From Mycobacterium lentiflavum (GTDB taxonomy: Bacteria; Actinomycetota; Actinomycetes; Mycobacteriales; Mycobacteriaceae): 64,000 nucleotides of DNA. Of this stretch, positions 53,790-62,139 are shown piece by piece. Position numbers and translations under genes: made by a program. The notes beneath the pieces are model-generated. The model did not search any database. It saw only the letters and a program-made list of their open reading frames with translations, and had not been told where the DNA came from. Where the stretch lies: contig NZ_CP092423.2 of the NCBI RefSeq assembly GCF_022374895.2, forward strand, positions 4,092,001 to 4,156,000. The letters run 5' to 3'. The stretch's first letter is position 1, and every line of letters begins with the position of its first letter.

Positions 53790-54077
53790 ATGACTCCCAA
53801 TGCTTTCGTCCACGAGGTCGAACTCCTCGGCGACATCTACGTAATACATGAAGTCGGCACCAGGCGGATTCACCTCATCGGCTCTGCTGACGAAATTGAA
53901 CAGGCCTTGAGCCTCCCGCCGACCCGGGGCGCGGTACGCAGCAGACTTCTCGAGGTGTTCGAAACCGCTGACCAGCTGAGGGACGCCGCAACAGATCTGG
54001 AAAATCAAGCACCCCTGCCGGAAGGACCGGCAATCGCGAACCTGCTCCGCAGAGTTGCGGATAGCCTGGTCGGGTGA
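53790..54077 (+). CDS. Small hypothetical protein
   Basis: 95 residues from ATG 53790 (MTPNAFVHEVELLGDIYV), chosen because AAGGA stands 8 bases upstream. The open frame to 53631 lacks a ribosome-binding site. Soluble: a beta-rich first half (VIHEVGTRRIHLIG) and a helical second half (RLLEVFETADQLRDAATDLE). Not recognised. It lies 220 bases after tRNA-Arg and about 340 before the PPE gene, so it belongs to the accessory stretch; no functional link can be drawn. Confidence 0.6.
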   Translation: MTPNAFVHEVELLGDIYVIHEVGTRRIHLIGSADEIEQALSLPPTRGAVRSRLLEVFETADQLRDAATDLENQAPLPEGPAIANLLRRVADSLVG

Positions 54078-54420
54078 CGCCCGATCGTTTGCTGCCGGTC
54101 GACGGCCGCGCGGCCGGGGTCGTTAAGAATCGGGCCAGGGCGCATAAAGTCTGGCCTTTCGGCCCGCCGTGCGCCGAGGATCGGTGATGGACCGGCGCAC
54201 ACGGTGACGCGCACGTGAAGTCGGCGCCGACCGCCGAGCGGCGCAGCCCCGAAAGATCCAGCGGCCGAATTATTTTCAGTGTCAACACGATGGTTACCAC
54301 GGAATTTAATCGTTAATCGTGCCGTTACGTGGGGTTTCTCTGAGCCGTTTCAAATCGCATCATTCCCGAGTACGCTCCTGCTGACAAATCAGCGCGCTTG
54401 ACCCCTCAAAGCGAAATGAC
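54078..54420. other. Upstream region of the PPE gene
   Basis: 343 bases without a credible gene. The last 150 bases are AT-richer (TTTAATCGTTAATCG) and probably hold the PPE promoter. I see no clear -35/-10 pair and no PE partner gene. Confidence 0.45.
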
Positions 54421-56502
54421 ATGCCCGATTTTGCTCTTTTGCCGCCGGAGATCAACTCCGGCCTCATGTACACGGGCCCCGGTTCGGGGCCGCTGCTCGC
54501 TGCCGCCGCGAGCTGGGACGTGGTGGCCGGGCAATTGGAGTCCACCGCCGGCGGCTGGTCTTCGGCGGTCTCGGGTCTAACCCTGACCTGGTTTGGCCCG
54601 TCGTCGATGCGGATGGCCGCGGCAGCCGCCCCTTACGTGGCTTGGCTATACGCCACAGCCGCCCAGGCCGCGGAGACCTCTGCGCAGGCGTATGCGGCGG
54701 TGGCTTCCTATGAAGCCGCGTACGCGATGACGGTGCCCCCGCCGGTGATCGCGGCCAACCGTACGCTGCTGATGGCGTTGATCGCGACCAACTTTTTCGG
54801 CCAGAACACCCCGGCGATCGCGGCCTGCGAAGCCCAGTACATGGCGATGTGGGCTCAGGACGCCGCCGCGATGTACGGCTACGCAGCCGGCTCGGAGGCC
54901 GCCAGCGCCCTGACCGCATTCGACGAGCCGCCACAGACCACTAAGTCCGACGGTCCGCTAGACCAGGCCCGCGCGCAGGCCCAAGACGCCGGCAAGACCG
55001 CCACCAATCGCACCCAATCCCTGATGCGGTCGATGCAGCCGACGAGAGAAAAACCCACCACCACCATCGACCCTGGCTCGGCCTACGCCGGCGGTGAAAA
55101 CGGCGCCACGGTCGGCGTCAACGGCGGCACCCTCACCGTCGGCCCGGGCTCCACCGGCTACCTTCCCCCGGGCTCGATCGTCACTGTCGGCCCTAACACC
55201 ACCGGCACCGTCAGCTACGGGGACTTACCCCCCTTCTTCGTCAGCGTCCCCGAGGGCACCTACGCGCTGCCCGAGAATTTCGGCACCGTGAACTTCAGCG
55301 TCGCGACCGGCTCCGTCACCGTCGGCCCGGGCTCCACGGTGACAGTCGGACCCGGGGGCACCCTCACCGGCGGCGTTCAGGGTGCCACCGTCAGCGTTTT
55401 CGAAGGCTCCATCACCCCGGTCGCGCCGGTCACACCGGCAACCACAGCGACGCCGGCAGCAGCGGCGCCGGCGGCGACGACAACTTCAACGGCCCCAGCG
55501 ACGTCGGCGACGACGTCCTCGTCGACGGCGGGGACATCTACGTCCGGATCGACATCTGGAACGACGTCGGGCACGACGTCGGGGACCACGTCGGTGCCCG
55601 CGGAGCAGGTTCCGGGCGTCCAGCCGCAGTCGACTCCGGGGATTCAGGCACAACCGGCTTCGGTGGCGCAGGCTGCGCCCGGGCTGGCAGCGCCGCAAGC
55701 CGTACCGGGAATAACTTCGCCGCTGGCGCCTCTTGGGGGTGCCGGCGGCGTGGTGCCGGCGGTGCCGGCGGCCCCCGTGGGGGATCCGATGCAGTTCGTG
55801 ACGGAGGTACACCAGCCCGCCGGGGCCGCGCCCAACGTGGCGCTCGGGGACCAGGTGGGCTGGCAGCCGTTCGTGCACACAGATCGGGTTGCACTGACTT
55901 CGGGTGCGACGCTATTGGGCGCCGGTGGTGGCGGTGGCCTCACCGCATTCGTCAACACCAAACCCACATTTTATCGCGGCGAAACTGTTGTAACAAAAAT
56001 ACAGCATGAAGCATTAGTGCGCGATGCGTCGCTGCGATTCGCGAAAAGCCTGGATGTGGTACAGGCCGGGATTGGTTCGTTGTCGGCTTTAGAACTATCT
56101 GCGGGACTTGATAAATTAGTGTCGTCCAACGAGGCTGCCAGAAGTCTCTTCGGGCAGGTACAAGCCGGCGCGACCGCGTCCACCGCCCATCAGGCGCTCG
56201 AGCTCCTCACCGGCACAGGGCAATCGACTGCGGCCACGCTTGACCAGATCGCCGCGGCCGCGTTCCGCGCGGCACCTCAAATGGCTGAACTGAACAGCCT
56301 GATGACCGAAATGAAGTTCATTATGCCTCGCGATGTATTGCTAAAAGCTCAATACGCAGCGATCGCGACGCTTTTTGCGGCCCATGTTTCCGAAGCCGAC
56401 ACGCCGACCAGCAACTGGAGCCAGGCCTCGAGTGCGGCCGTCGCGGACTTTGTCGAGGCGGTACGAAGCAACTTCGGTTTGGACCCAATGGCGCCTAGTT
56501 AA
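54421..56502 (+). CDS. PPE-family protein with a distinct C-terminal helical domain
   Basis: 693 residues. Residues 1-165 are a PPE domain (DFALLPPEINSGLMYTGPG; WFG near 57-59). Residues 220-330 carry beta-type repeats around TVGPGST and PPGSIVTVGPNT. Residues 335-395 are a Thr/Ser/Ala linker with tandem SGTT, then a Pro/Ala/Gln stretch. Residues 487-693 are a separate domain: a weakly hydrophobic Gly-rich segment (TSGATLLGAGGGGGLTAF) then a helical region to the end. That domain is duplicated as the next gene. The 3' third has visibly lower GC than the PPE part. PPE proteins are type VII secretion substrates normally paired with a PE; none is present here, so the partner must be elsewhere. 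Confidence 0.9.
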   Translation: MPDFALLPPEINSGLMYTGPGSGPLLAAAASWDVVAGQLESTAGGWSSAVSGLTLTWFGPSSMRMAAAAAPYVAWLYATAAQAAETSAQAYAAVASYEAAYAMTVPPPVIAANRTLLMALIATNFFGQNTPAIAACEAQYMAMWAQDAAAMYGYAAGSEAASALTAFDEPPQTTKSDGPLDQARAQAQDAGKTATNRTQSLMRSMQPTREKPTTTIDPGSAYAGGENGATVGVNGGTLTVGPGSTGYLPPGSIVTVGPNTTGTVSYGDLPPFFVSVPEGTYALPENFGTVNFSVATGSVTVGPGSTVTVGPGGTLTGGVQGATVSVFEGSITPVAPVTPATTATPAAAAPAATTTSTAPATSATTSSSTAGTSTSGSTSGTTSGTTSGTTSVPAEQVPGVQPQSTPGIQAQPASVAQAAPGLAAPQAVPGITSPLAPLGGAGGVVPAVPAAPVGDPMQFVTEVHQPAGAAPNVALGDQVGWQPFVHTDRVALTSGATLLGAGGGGGLTAFVNTKPTFYRGETVVTKIQHEALVRDASLRFAKSLDVVQAGIGSLSALELSAGLDKLVSSNEAARSLFGQVQAGATASTAHQALELLTGTGQSTAATLDQIAAAAFRAAPQMAELNSLMTEMKFIMPRDVLLKAQYAAIATLFAAHVSEADTPTSNWSQASSAAVADFVEAVRSNFGLDPMAPS

Positions 56503-56526
56503 AATTCTCAGGGATAGGATTCACAC

Positions 56527-57165
56527 ATGCACATGGATCAGGCTGTTCTCACTTCGCTTGCGACGTTGCTAGGTGCCGGCGTTGGTGGTTTGACGACGTT
56601 CATGTCTTCGAAAGCCGCATTTCACCGAGGCGAAACCCTTGAGACCAAAAGGCAGCACGACTCGTTGATGCGCGATGTATCGGTTCGCTTCGTGAAAAAT
56701 CTGGATATCGTGCAGGGCGAGGTTAGTTCTTCGAAGTTCAAGGGATTATCTGCGGAATTCGATGAGCTGGTGTCGTCCAATCAAGAGGTCAGGCACCTCG
56801 TCGAGCAGGGGACCGGCGGTGCGGCCACGACCACAGCTTCCCCCGCGCTCGAGCTGCTCTCGCACGCAACGGAACCGACTCTTGCCATGGCCGAGCAAAT
56901 TGCAGCCCCGACGTTCCGCGCGGCACTCGTCGCGACGCCTTCAATGGTTGACTTGAACAGCGTTATGGCGGAAATGAAGTTGATAATGCCCAACGACATT
57001 CTGCAAAAAGCTAAGTACGCCGCGGTTCTCACCCTTTTCGCCGCCCTTATCTCCGAGGTCGGCGCACCGTCGAATAACTGGAACCAGGCCGCGAGTGCGG
57101 CCGTCAGTGACTTTGTCGAGGCGGTACGAACCGATTTCGGCTTGGACCCCATCGCGTTGGCCTAA
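56527..57165 (+). CDS. Stand-alone copy of the PPE C-terminal domain
   Basis: 212 residues (MHMDQAVLTSLATLLGAG), clearly homologous over its whole length to residues 487-693 of the PPE protein just upstream. Shared blocks are RGETL/RGETV, RDVSVRF/RDASLRF, ELVSSN/KLVSSN, LNSVMAEMKLIMPND/LNSLMTEMKFIMPRD and SDFVEAVRTDFGLDP/ADFVEAVRSNFGLDP. The N-terminus has one hydrophobic segment (LATLLGAGVGGLTTFMSSK) that could be a membrane anchor. No known family recognised. 24 bases after the PPE stop with AGGGATAGGA as ribosome-binding site, so probably one operon. Confidence 0.85.
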   Translation: MHMDQAVLTSLATLLGAGVGGLTTFMSSKAAFHRGETLETKRQHDSLMRDVSVRFVKNLDIVQGEVSSSKFKGLSAEFDELVSSNQEVRHLVEQGTGGAATTTASPALELLSHATEPTLAMAEQIAAPTFRAALVATPSMVDLNSVMAEMKLIMPNDILQKAKYAAVLTLFAALISEVGAPSNNWNQAASAAVSDFVEAVRTDFGLDPIALA

Positions 57166-57230
57166 GGCCCCCGCCTGGACCCGGGCAAGGGCGCCGCTGC
57201 GGCTCTTCCGCGATGTGTCAGCATGAGGAC

Positions 57231-57923
57231 GTGAACGCACGCCGGTTCGCTACTGCGCTGGGTGCCGCAGCGGTGACGACCTGGGCCACGCTGCTGAACG
57301 CACCCCTGGTCATCGCCCCCGCGTCCGCTGCCCCCTGCCCCGACATCGAAGTGACCTTCGCGCGCGCCACCAATGAGGCACCCGGCGTCGGCGTGGTCGG
57401 CCAGCAGTTCGTCGATGCACTGCGCCCGCAGATAGGCGGCCGGTCCCTTGGGGTGTATGCCGTCAACTACCCCGCGAGCGAGGATTTCGCTCCGTCCGCA
57501 TCCGCCGGCGGCAGCGATGTACACGCTCACGTTCAATCGATGGTCGCGACCTGTCCCAGCACCAAGCTCGTGCTTGGCGGATATTCCCTGGGCGCCATGG
57601 CCATCGATGAGGCCACCATCGCCCGGGCACCGATCGCCGGCTTGATCCCCGACATACTCACCGCCGACCAAGCCGACCACGTTGCGGCGCTCGCTCTGTT
57701 CGGTAATCCGTCGGATCGGTACCTCGGGGCACCCGTCAGCGAGGTCAGCCCGTGGTACGGCGCCAAGGCCATTGACCTGTGCGCTGCCGGCGATCCGGTG
57801 TGCACGCCGGGCGGGGCGCTGGCGCTGCCCTCACACGACGAGCTCTTCTCGCCGGTTCACCTGTCGTACGCGCAGTCCGGAATGCCCAGTCAGGCCGCGA
57901 CTTTCGTGGCAAGCCATCTCTGA
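57231..57923 (+). CDS. Secreted cutinase-family esterase
   Basis: About 230 residues from GTG 57231 (ATG 57213 is in frame; neither has a well-spaced ribosome-binding site). Signal peptide about 1-33 ending APASA, mature start APCPDIEVTFARAT. The catalytic Ser is in GGYSLGAMA near residue 118, the Asp in AAGDPVCTPGG and the His in LPSHDELFSPVHLSY. Paired Cys residues at both ends of the domain as in other cutinase-like proteins. Mycobacterial members are esterases, lipases or phospholipases on host or envelope lipids. Similar in layout to Cut2/Rv2301 but not at its locus. Confidence 0.9.
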   Translation: MNARRFATALGAAAVTTWATLLNAPLVIAPASAAPCPDIEVTFARATNEAPGVGVVGQQFVDALRPQIGGRSLGVYAVNYPASEDFAPSASAGGSDVHAHVQSMVATCPSTKLVLGGYSLGAMAIDEATIARAPIAGLIPDILTADQADHVAALALFGNPSDRYLGAPVSEVSPWYGAKAIDLCAAGDPVCTPGGALALPSHDELFSPVHLSYAQSGMPSQAATFVASHL

Positions 57924-57969
57924 CACCGCGCCTTTCCCTTCGCGCCGCCGATGAGGCACAATCGCGCTG

Positions 57970-59154
57970 GTGACGACTCCGCGAGGACCCTCGGGCGGCG
58001 AACCGCCGGAACGGGCTCGTCCGCCCATGCCGGGCGGGCCCGCCAATCGACCGGCACCCCAACGGCCTCAGGTTCCCGGCCCGCCCTCGGAATCAGAAAC
58101 TCGCCGCATCCCGCTGCGCGACGTTCCGCAAGAGCCACCCACCGTTCACGGCTCGCGGCGCCTGCGGCCCCCTCAGGGTCAGCCCCCACCGGGTCTGCCG
58201 CCGCAGCCACCGGGCCGGCCGCCGCAGGGGCAGCCACCGGGTCGGCCGCCGCAGGGGCGGCCGCCGCAACCGCCGGGGCTGCCGCCGAATATCCGGGCGC
58301 AGCAACCCGGGCCACCGCCACCTCAGCCCGCCGCGCCGCCCCAGCAGGAAGCGGCCACCACCCGGCTGCCCACGTTCTCGCAGCCAGAAGACACACCGCC
58401 GGCCAAGAAGCGGGGGTTGCTGCGCAGGCGGAAGTGGTCCATCGCCGTGATCCTCGGCGTCGTGGTCGCCGTCGTGGTGGCCGCCCTGGTCGGCGGCGAG
58501 TTGTATGCCCGACACGAGGCAAGCAGCAGGGTGGCAAACGCGGTGCAATGCGAGGTCCAGGACAGCGCGGCCGTCTCCTTTGCCACGGCGCCGCCGGTCC
58601 TGTGGCAGTTCCTGACCAAGCACTACCCCGACATCGCCGTCCAGACCGCCGGTAACCAGGTCCGCAGCGTCAAGGGCATGAAGGTCAGCATCGACATCCG
58701 CAACATTCGGCTGAACCAGGCCAACAACTCCGCGGGCACGATCGAGTCGTTGAAGGGCACCATCACCTGGTCAACAGATGGCATCAAGCAGTCGATCCAG
58801 GACGCCATCCCGACAATTGGCAGTCTTGTCACCGGCGAAGTGACCACCAACCCCGGCGAAAGCACCGTATCGCTGAAAGGCCTGCTGGACAGCGCCACGG
58901 TCAAGCCGCAGATCGTCAACAACGGGCTCTCGCTCCAGGTGGTCAGCCTGACCGCGCTGGGCTCCACGATGTCCACGGATAGCGTGCAGAAGAGCCTGGA
59001 TGAGCTCACTTCGAAGGCCAACAATTATCCGTTGGGCATCCACGCCGACAGCGTCAAGGTGACCGATAGCGGTGTCGAGGCGAGCTTCTCGACCAATAAC
59101 GCCACCATTCCGGCCGGGGGCGGCAGCCAGGACAGCTGTTTTGCCAACTTCTGA
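57970..59154 (+). CDS. Proline-rich membrane-anchored DUF2993 (LmeA-like) protein
   Basis: 394 residues. Residues 1-150 are a very Pro/Gly/Gln-rich cytoplasmic region with repeated GRPPQGQPP units. A basic KKRGLLRRRK then precedes one transmembrane helix (SIAVILGVVVAVVVAALVGG, about 160-183). The extracytoplasmic DUF2993 domain follows to the end. LmeA, the known member, acts in lipomannan elongation and binds phospholipid, so envelope lipid/glycan work is likely but unproven. GTG start. 46 bases after the cutinase. Confidence 0.85.
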   Translation: MTTPRGPSGGEPPERARPPMPGGPANRPAPQRPQVPGPPSESETRRIPLRDVPQEPPTVHGSRRLRPPQGQPPPGLPPQPPGRPPQGQPPGRPPQGRPPQPPGLPPNIRAQQPGPPPPQPAAPPQQEAATTRLPTFSQPEDTPPAKKRGLLRRRKWSIAVILGVVVAVVVAALVGGELYARHEASSRVANAVQCEVQDSAAVSFATAPPVLWQFLTKHYPDIAVQTAGNQVRSVKGMKVSIDIRNIRLNQANNSAGTIESLKGTITWSTDGIKQSIQDAIPTIGSLVTGEVTTNPGESTVSLKGLLDSATVKPQIVNNGLSLQVVSLTALGSTMSTDSVQKSLDELTSKANNYPLGIHADSVKVTDSGVEASFSTNNATIPAGGGSQDSCFANF

Positions 59155-59195
59155 CGACGACAGGCAAAGCCGTTGGCGGACAGCCAGTTTCAGTA

Positions 59196-59465
59196 TTACG
59201 GCCGGCCGGTACGTTCGCGGTGCTTGCATCCTGGCCAGCAACAGGGCCGGCGTTGGCCTTCTTCCAGCTCCTCCTGGGTCCGGCGGATGCGGCGCTCTCG
59301 GGTCGCCTGTTGCTTGGCGTCCTCGACCCAGCAGATGAACTCGTTGCGCGCCAGGGGCGTGATGTCCTTCCACGCCGCTAGCGCAGCTGAGTTACCGGTC
59401 AATGCCTCGCGCAAATCCGCGGGCAGCTCGTGCACCACCCCACCGGGCACCTGGTTGCCGCTCAC
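59196..59465 (-). CDS. YdeI/OmdA-family small protein
   Basis: 89 residues matching the C-terminal OmdA (YdeI/OmpD-associated) domain: LPADLREALTGNSAALAAW, then LARNEFICWVEDAKQ and QRRPCCWPGCKHRE. Family members have been linked to bacteriocin/stress protection, without a defined mechanism. It lies 19 bases behind the exported-protein gene and probably shares its transcript. Confidence 0.8.
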   Translation of the reverse strand: MSGNQVPGGVVHELPADLREALTGNSAALAAWKDITPLARNEFICWVEDAKQQATRERRIRRTQEELEEGQRRPCCWPGCKHRERTGRP

Positions 59466-59484
59466 CCGGCCAGATTAGCCACGA

Positions 59485-59727
59485 TCACGACCCCGGGGCG
59501 TACTGCCACACCAGTCCGTGATTCCCGTTCGTCATCCGCTCGCACTGCATCATGTGTCCGTCCGCGTCGCGCATCGTCGCGTACCGCAGGGAACACTGTT
59601 GGTCGTGCAGCGGCGGGTTGGCCTGTGCGACACCGAGACCGAGCGCGAGCAGACCCAGCACTACCGCCGAGAAGATCACCCAGCGGATCGCCTGCGATTT
59701 GGTGCCGATGATCGTCGTAATGCTCAT
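59485..59727 (-). CDS. Small exported protein
   Basis: 80 residues from ATG 59727 (MSITTIIGTKSQAIRWV) with GAGGGGGT as ribosome-binding site; the frame open to 59823 lacks conserved features. Signal peptide to about residue 36 (LGLGVAQA-NPP). Mature part of about 44 residues with two Cys (DQQCSLRYA and MMQCERMT) and a GLVWQYAPGS end. Unknown function. Confidence 0.75.
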   Translation of the reverse strand: MSITTIIGTKSQAIRWVIFSAVVLGLLALGLGVAQANPPLHDQQCSLRYATMRDADGHMMQCERMTNGNHGLVWQYAPGS

Positions 59728-59869
59728 GGATACCCCCTCGTCGTGGTGCCGCTCGCTAGTGTCTTCAGGCTCGGCGGCCAGGCTTGCGGGATCCTTGGCG
59801 AATTCTTGACGCGGTGGCCCCAAGTACCCTTAGCTCGCCAATGACGTCGTCGACCGCGGAGGTGCCCCG

Positions 59870-60640
59870 ATGGCCCAGTCCGACCCCGTCCTGTTCGGCG
59901 TGGACAATCGCGTCGCACTGATCACCATCAACGACCCCGCCCGACGCAACGCGCTGACTGGCGAGAGCTCGGCCCAGCTGCGCGCCGCGGTCGAGCGAGC
60001 CGAAGCCGATCCGGAGGTGCACGCGGTCGTGGTCACCGGGGCCGGCCGGGCGTTTTGCGCCGGCGCGGACCTGAGCGCCCTGGCGGCCGCAGGCGCCGGA
60101 GCGGCGGAATCGGGTCTGCAGCAGCTCTATGACGGCTTCATGGCCCTGGGTCGTTGCACGCTGCCGACCGTCGCCGCGGTGAACGGCCCCGCGGTCGGTG
60201 CGGGCCTGAATCTGGCCCTGGCCGCCGACGTGCGCATCGCGGGGCCCGGCGCATTGTTCGATCCCCGATTCCAGAAGCTGGGGTTGCACCCCGGCGGCGG
60301 TGCGACGTGGATGCTGCAGCGGGCGGTGGGTCCGCAAGTCGCTCGCGCGGCCCTGCTGTTCGGCATGCGCTTCGACGCCGAATCCGCCGTGCGGCACGGG
60401 TTGGCACTCAGCGTTGCCGACGATCCCGTCGCCGCGGCATTGAAGCTTGCCGCCGGCCCGGCGTCCGCTCCGCGCCAGGTGGTGTTGGCGACCAAGGCCA
60501 GCATGCGGGCCACCGCGAGTCCGGGATCGCTGGACAACGACGACCACGAGTTCGCGATGCGCACCGAACTGGGGCCCCAGGTGTCGTCGATCCAGTCACC
60601 GGAGTTCGCCGAGCGGCTGGCCGCGGCCCAGCGCAGGTGA
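59870..60640 (+). CDS. echA14: Enoyl-CoA hydratase/isomerase family protein EchA14
   Basis: 256-residue crotonase-fold protein. Oxyanion-hole segments are GAGRAFCAGADLSAL near residue 60-74 and AAVNGPAVGAGLNLALAADV near 103-122. The two catalytic glutamates of classical enoyl-CoA hydratase appear replaced: by Phe or Arg in DPRFQKLGLHPGGG and by Ala in ARAALLFGMRFD. The reaction is therefore open (isomerase, hydrolase or other crotonase chemistry). Convergent with the BASS transporter, with 3 bases between the stop codons. Confidence 0.9.
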   Translation: MAQSDPVLFGVDNRVALITINDPARRNALTGESSAQLRAAVERAEADPEVHAVVVTGAGRAFCAGADLSALAAAGAGAAESGLQQLYDGFMALGRCTLPTVAAVNGPAVGAGLNLALAADVRIAGPGALFDPRFQKLGLHPGGGATWMLQRAVGPQVARAALLFGMRFDAESAVRHGLALSVADDPVAAALKLAAGPASAPRQVVLATKASMRATASPGSLDNDDHEFAMRTELGPQVSSIQSPEFAERLAAAQRR

Positions 60641-60643
60641 GGC

Positions 60644-61543
60644 TTAAGCGGCGGGTTCGCTCGCGACGGTCTCGGGCTGCGCCTTCACGCGAAACGCGGG
60701 GTCCAGCAGGCGTACCGCCCCGATGAACGTCAGGGCCATCAGCGGTGAGAGAGCGCCGTAAATCGCTACCGGAGTTGCCATTTCGACACTGTTGAGCAGT
60801 TGCGGGCTGAGCGCCACGCCGAGGGCCACCACGGTGTTGTGCAGACCGATCTCCAGGCTGATGGCAATTGCCTGCGGTGGACCCAGACGCATCAACCGCG
60901 GTACCAGATAGCCGACGGTCAGGCTGACCGCGCAGAAGGACACGACCGCCCCGCTCACCACGCCGAAGTTGTGCAACAAAGTCGTCTCGCCTTGGGCGAT
61001 CGCCCCGCCGATGGCGGCAATCAGCAGCAGTACCGCGACGACCTTGACGGGCGTTTTCAATCGCCGGGCCAGCTCGGGGAAGCGGTGGCGTATCGCAATA
61101 CCGATCGCGGTGGGGATAAGCACCAGCGCGAACACCGTGACGAACTTGTCCAGCTGTAGCGGGATGAAGCGGCCCTCGCCGAGGAACCAGGTCATGGACG
61201 CGGCCAGGATGGCCGGCAGGGCCACGATCGACAGCGCGGCGTTGATCGCGGCCAGGGTCAGGTTGAGCGCCAGATCTCCGTTGAACAGGTGACTGACGAT
61301 GTTCGCCATCGTCCCGCCCGGCGTGGCAGCCATCAGCATCAGGCCGACCGCCAGATGCGGCTCCAGATGGAAGGCTTCGGCGATCAGCAGGCACAGACTC
61401 GGCAACACAAGGGACTGGCAGATCAGCGCCACCGCCAGCGGCCGCCGCATCGTGGCGGCCCGCTTGAAGTCGTCCACGGTCAGGGTCAGCCCGAGGGCGA
61501 GCATGACCACCGCGATGACAAACGGAAAGTACTGGTTGCCCAT
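60644..61543 (-). CDS. Bile acid:sodium symporter (BASS) family transporter
   Basis: 299 residues from ATG 61543 (MGNQYFPFVIAVVMLALG) with TGGAG 5 bases upstream; the longer frame to 61582 is not needed. Nine to ten hydrophobic helices. Conserved motifs LMAATPGGTMANIVSHLFNGDLALN near residue 70-95, which must be read as two blocks, and EIGLHNTVVALGVA near 235. The family moves organic anions such as bile acids, pantoate or keto acids with sodium; the substrate here is unknown. Confidence 0.9.
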   Translation of the reverse strand: MGNQYFPFVIAVVMLALGLTLTVDDFKRAATMRRPLAVALICQSLVLPSLCLLIAEAFHLEPHLAVGLMLMAATPGGTMANIVSHLFNGDLALNLTLAAINAALSIVALPAILAASMTWFLGEGRFIPLQLDKFVTVFALVLIPTAIGIAIRHRFPELARRLKTPVKVVAVLLLIAAIGGAIAQGETTLLHNFGVVSGAVVSFCAVSLTVGYLVPRLMRLGPPQAIAISLEIGLHNTVVALGVALSPQLLNSVEMATPVAIYGALSPLMALTFIGAVRLLDPAFRVKAQPETVASEPAA

Positions 61544-61660
61544 GACGCTCCACGGTGTCGTCGCGCCGCTTGATCGGCACAATTAGTTAGCTTGCCTTAT
61601 GCAGCAGTCATGTGCGCGGCGGGCATCCACCTGGCCGACGTCAAGCAGCCGTCGCGATAC

Positions 61661-61701
61661 CTCAAAACCCCTGAAATCCCAAGGGATTCAGGGGTTTTGA
61701 G
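61661..61701 (-). terminator. Strong terminator of the secreted-protein gene
   Basis: CTCAAAACCCCTG (61661-61673) pairs perfectly with CAGGGGTTTTGAG (61689-61701), with further inner pairing. It starts 12 bases after the stop of the secreted protein gene. Confidence 0.8.
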
Positions 61702-61713
61702 AGCAAGAATGCG

Positions 61714-62139
61714 TCAGGACGCCGACTTGATCGAAATCTGGTCGACCTGGGTGTACCCGGGCGGGTTGCCGCAGGCTCCCGTGATGTAGGTGTGTGCGGC
61801 CGTGCCGGTCAGCGTGTTGGGATCCCACACCGTGTGAGTGGTCGTGCCGTAGAGGGTGTAACCACCGCCCACGCAACTGACGTTGCTCATCGTGTCCATG
61901 ACCCATTGACCATCGACCAACGTTGCCTGGCTAGCCCCCAGCCCGGCCTTGATCCAGAGGCATCCATTCCCGCAGGAGTTGATCGTCCAGCTGTTGTCTA
62001 TGCTGTGGCCGCCCGGCGTCGTCACGGTCTCGGTGTAGCTGCCACTCATCGTCGGTGTGTCAGCCCACGCTGTGCCGGCTGAGCCGACAGCTAATCCGGC
62101 GCAGACAACCGTTGCGGCGAAGCCCCGGGCGATGGTCAT
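61714..62139 (-). CDS. Secreted protein of unknown function
   Basis: 141 residues. Signal peptide 1-26 (MTIARGFAATVVCAGLAV to TAWA-DTP). The mature protein is beta-rich and polar (MSGSYTETVTTPGGHS, DGQWVMDTMSNVSCVGGG) with four cysteines (SCGNGC, VSCVGG, GACGNPP) that likely pair. It ends QVDQISIKSAS. It resembles small exported mycobacterial proteins, but I cannot name a characterised homologue. Monocistronic with its own terminator. Confidence 0.8.
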   Translation of the reverse strand: MTIARGFAATVVCAGLAVGSAGTAWADTPTMSGSYTETVTTPGGHSIDNSWTINSCGNGCLWIKAGLGASQATLVDGQWVMDTMSNVSCVGGGYTLYGTTTHTVWDPNTLTGTAAHTYITGACGNPPGYTQVDQISIKSAS

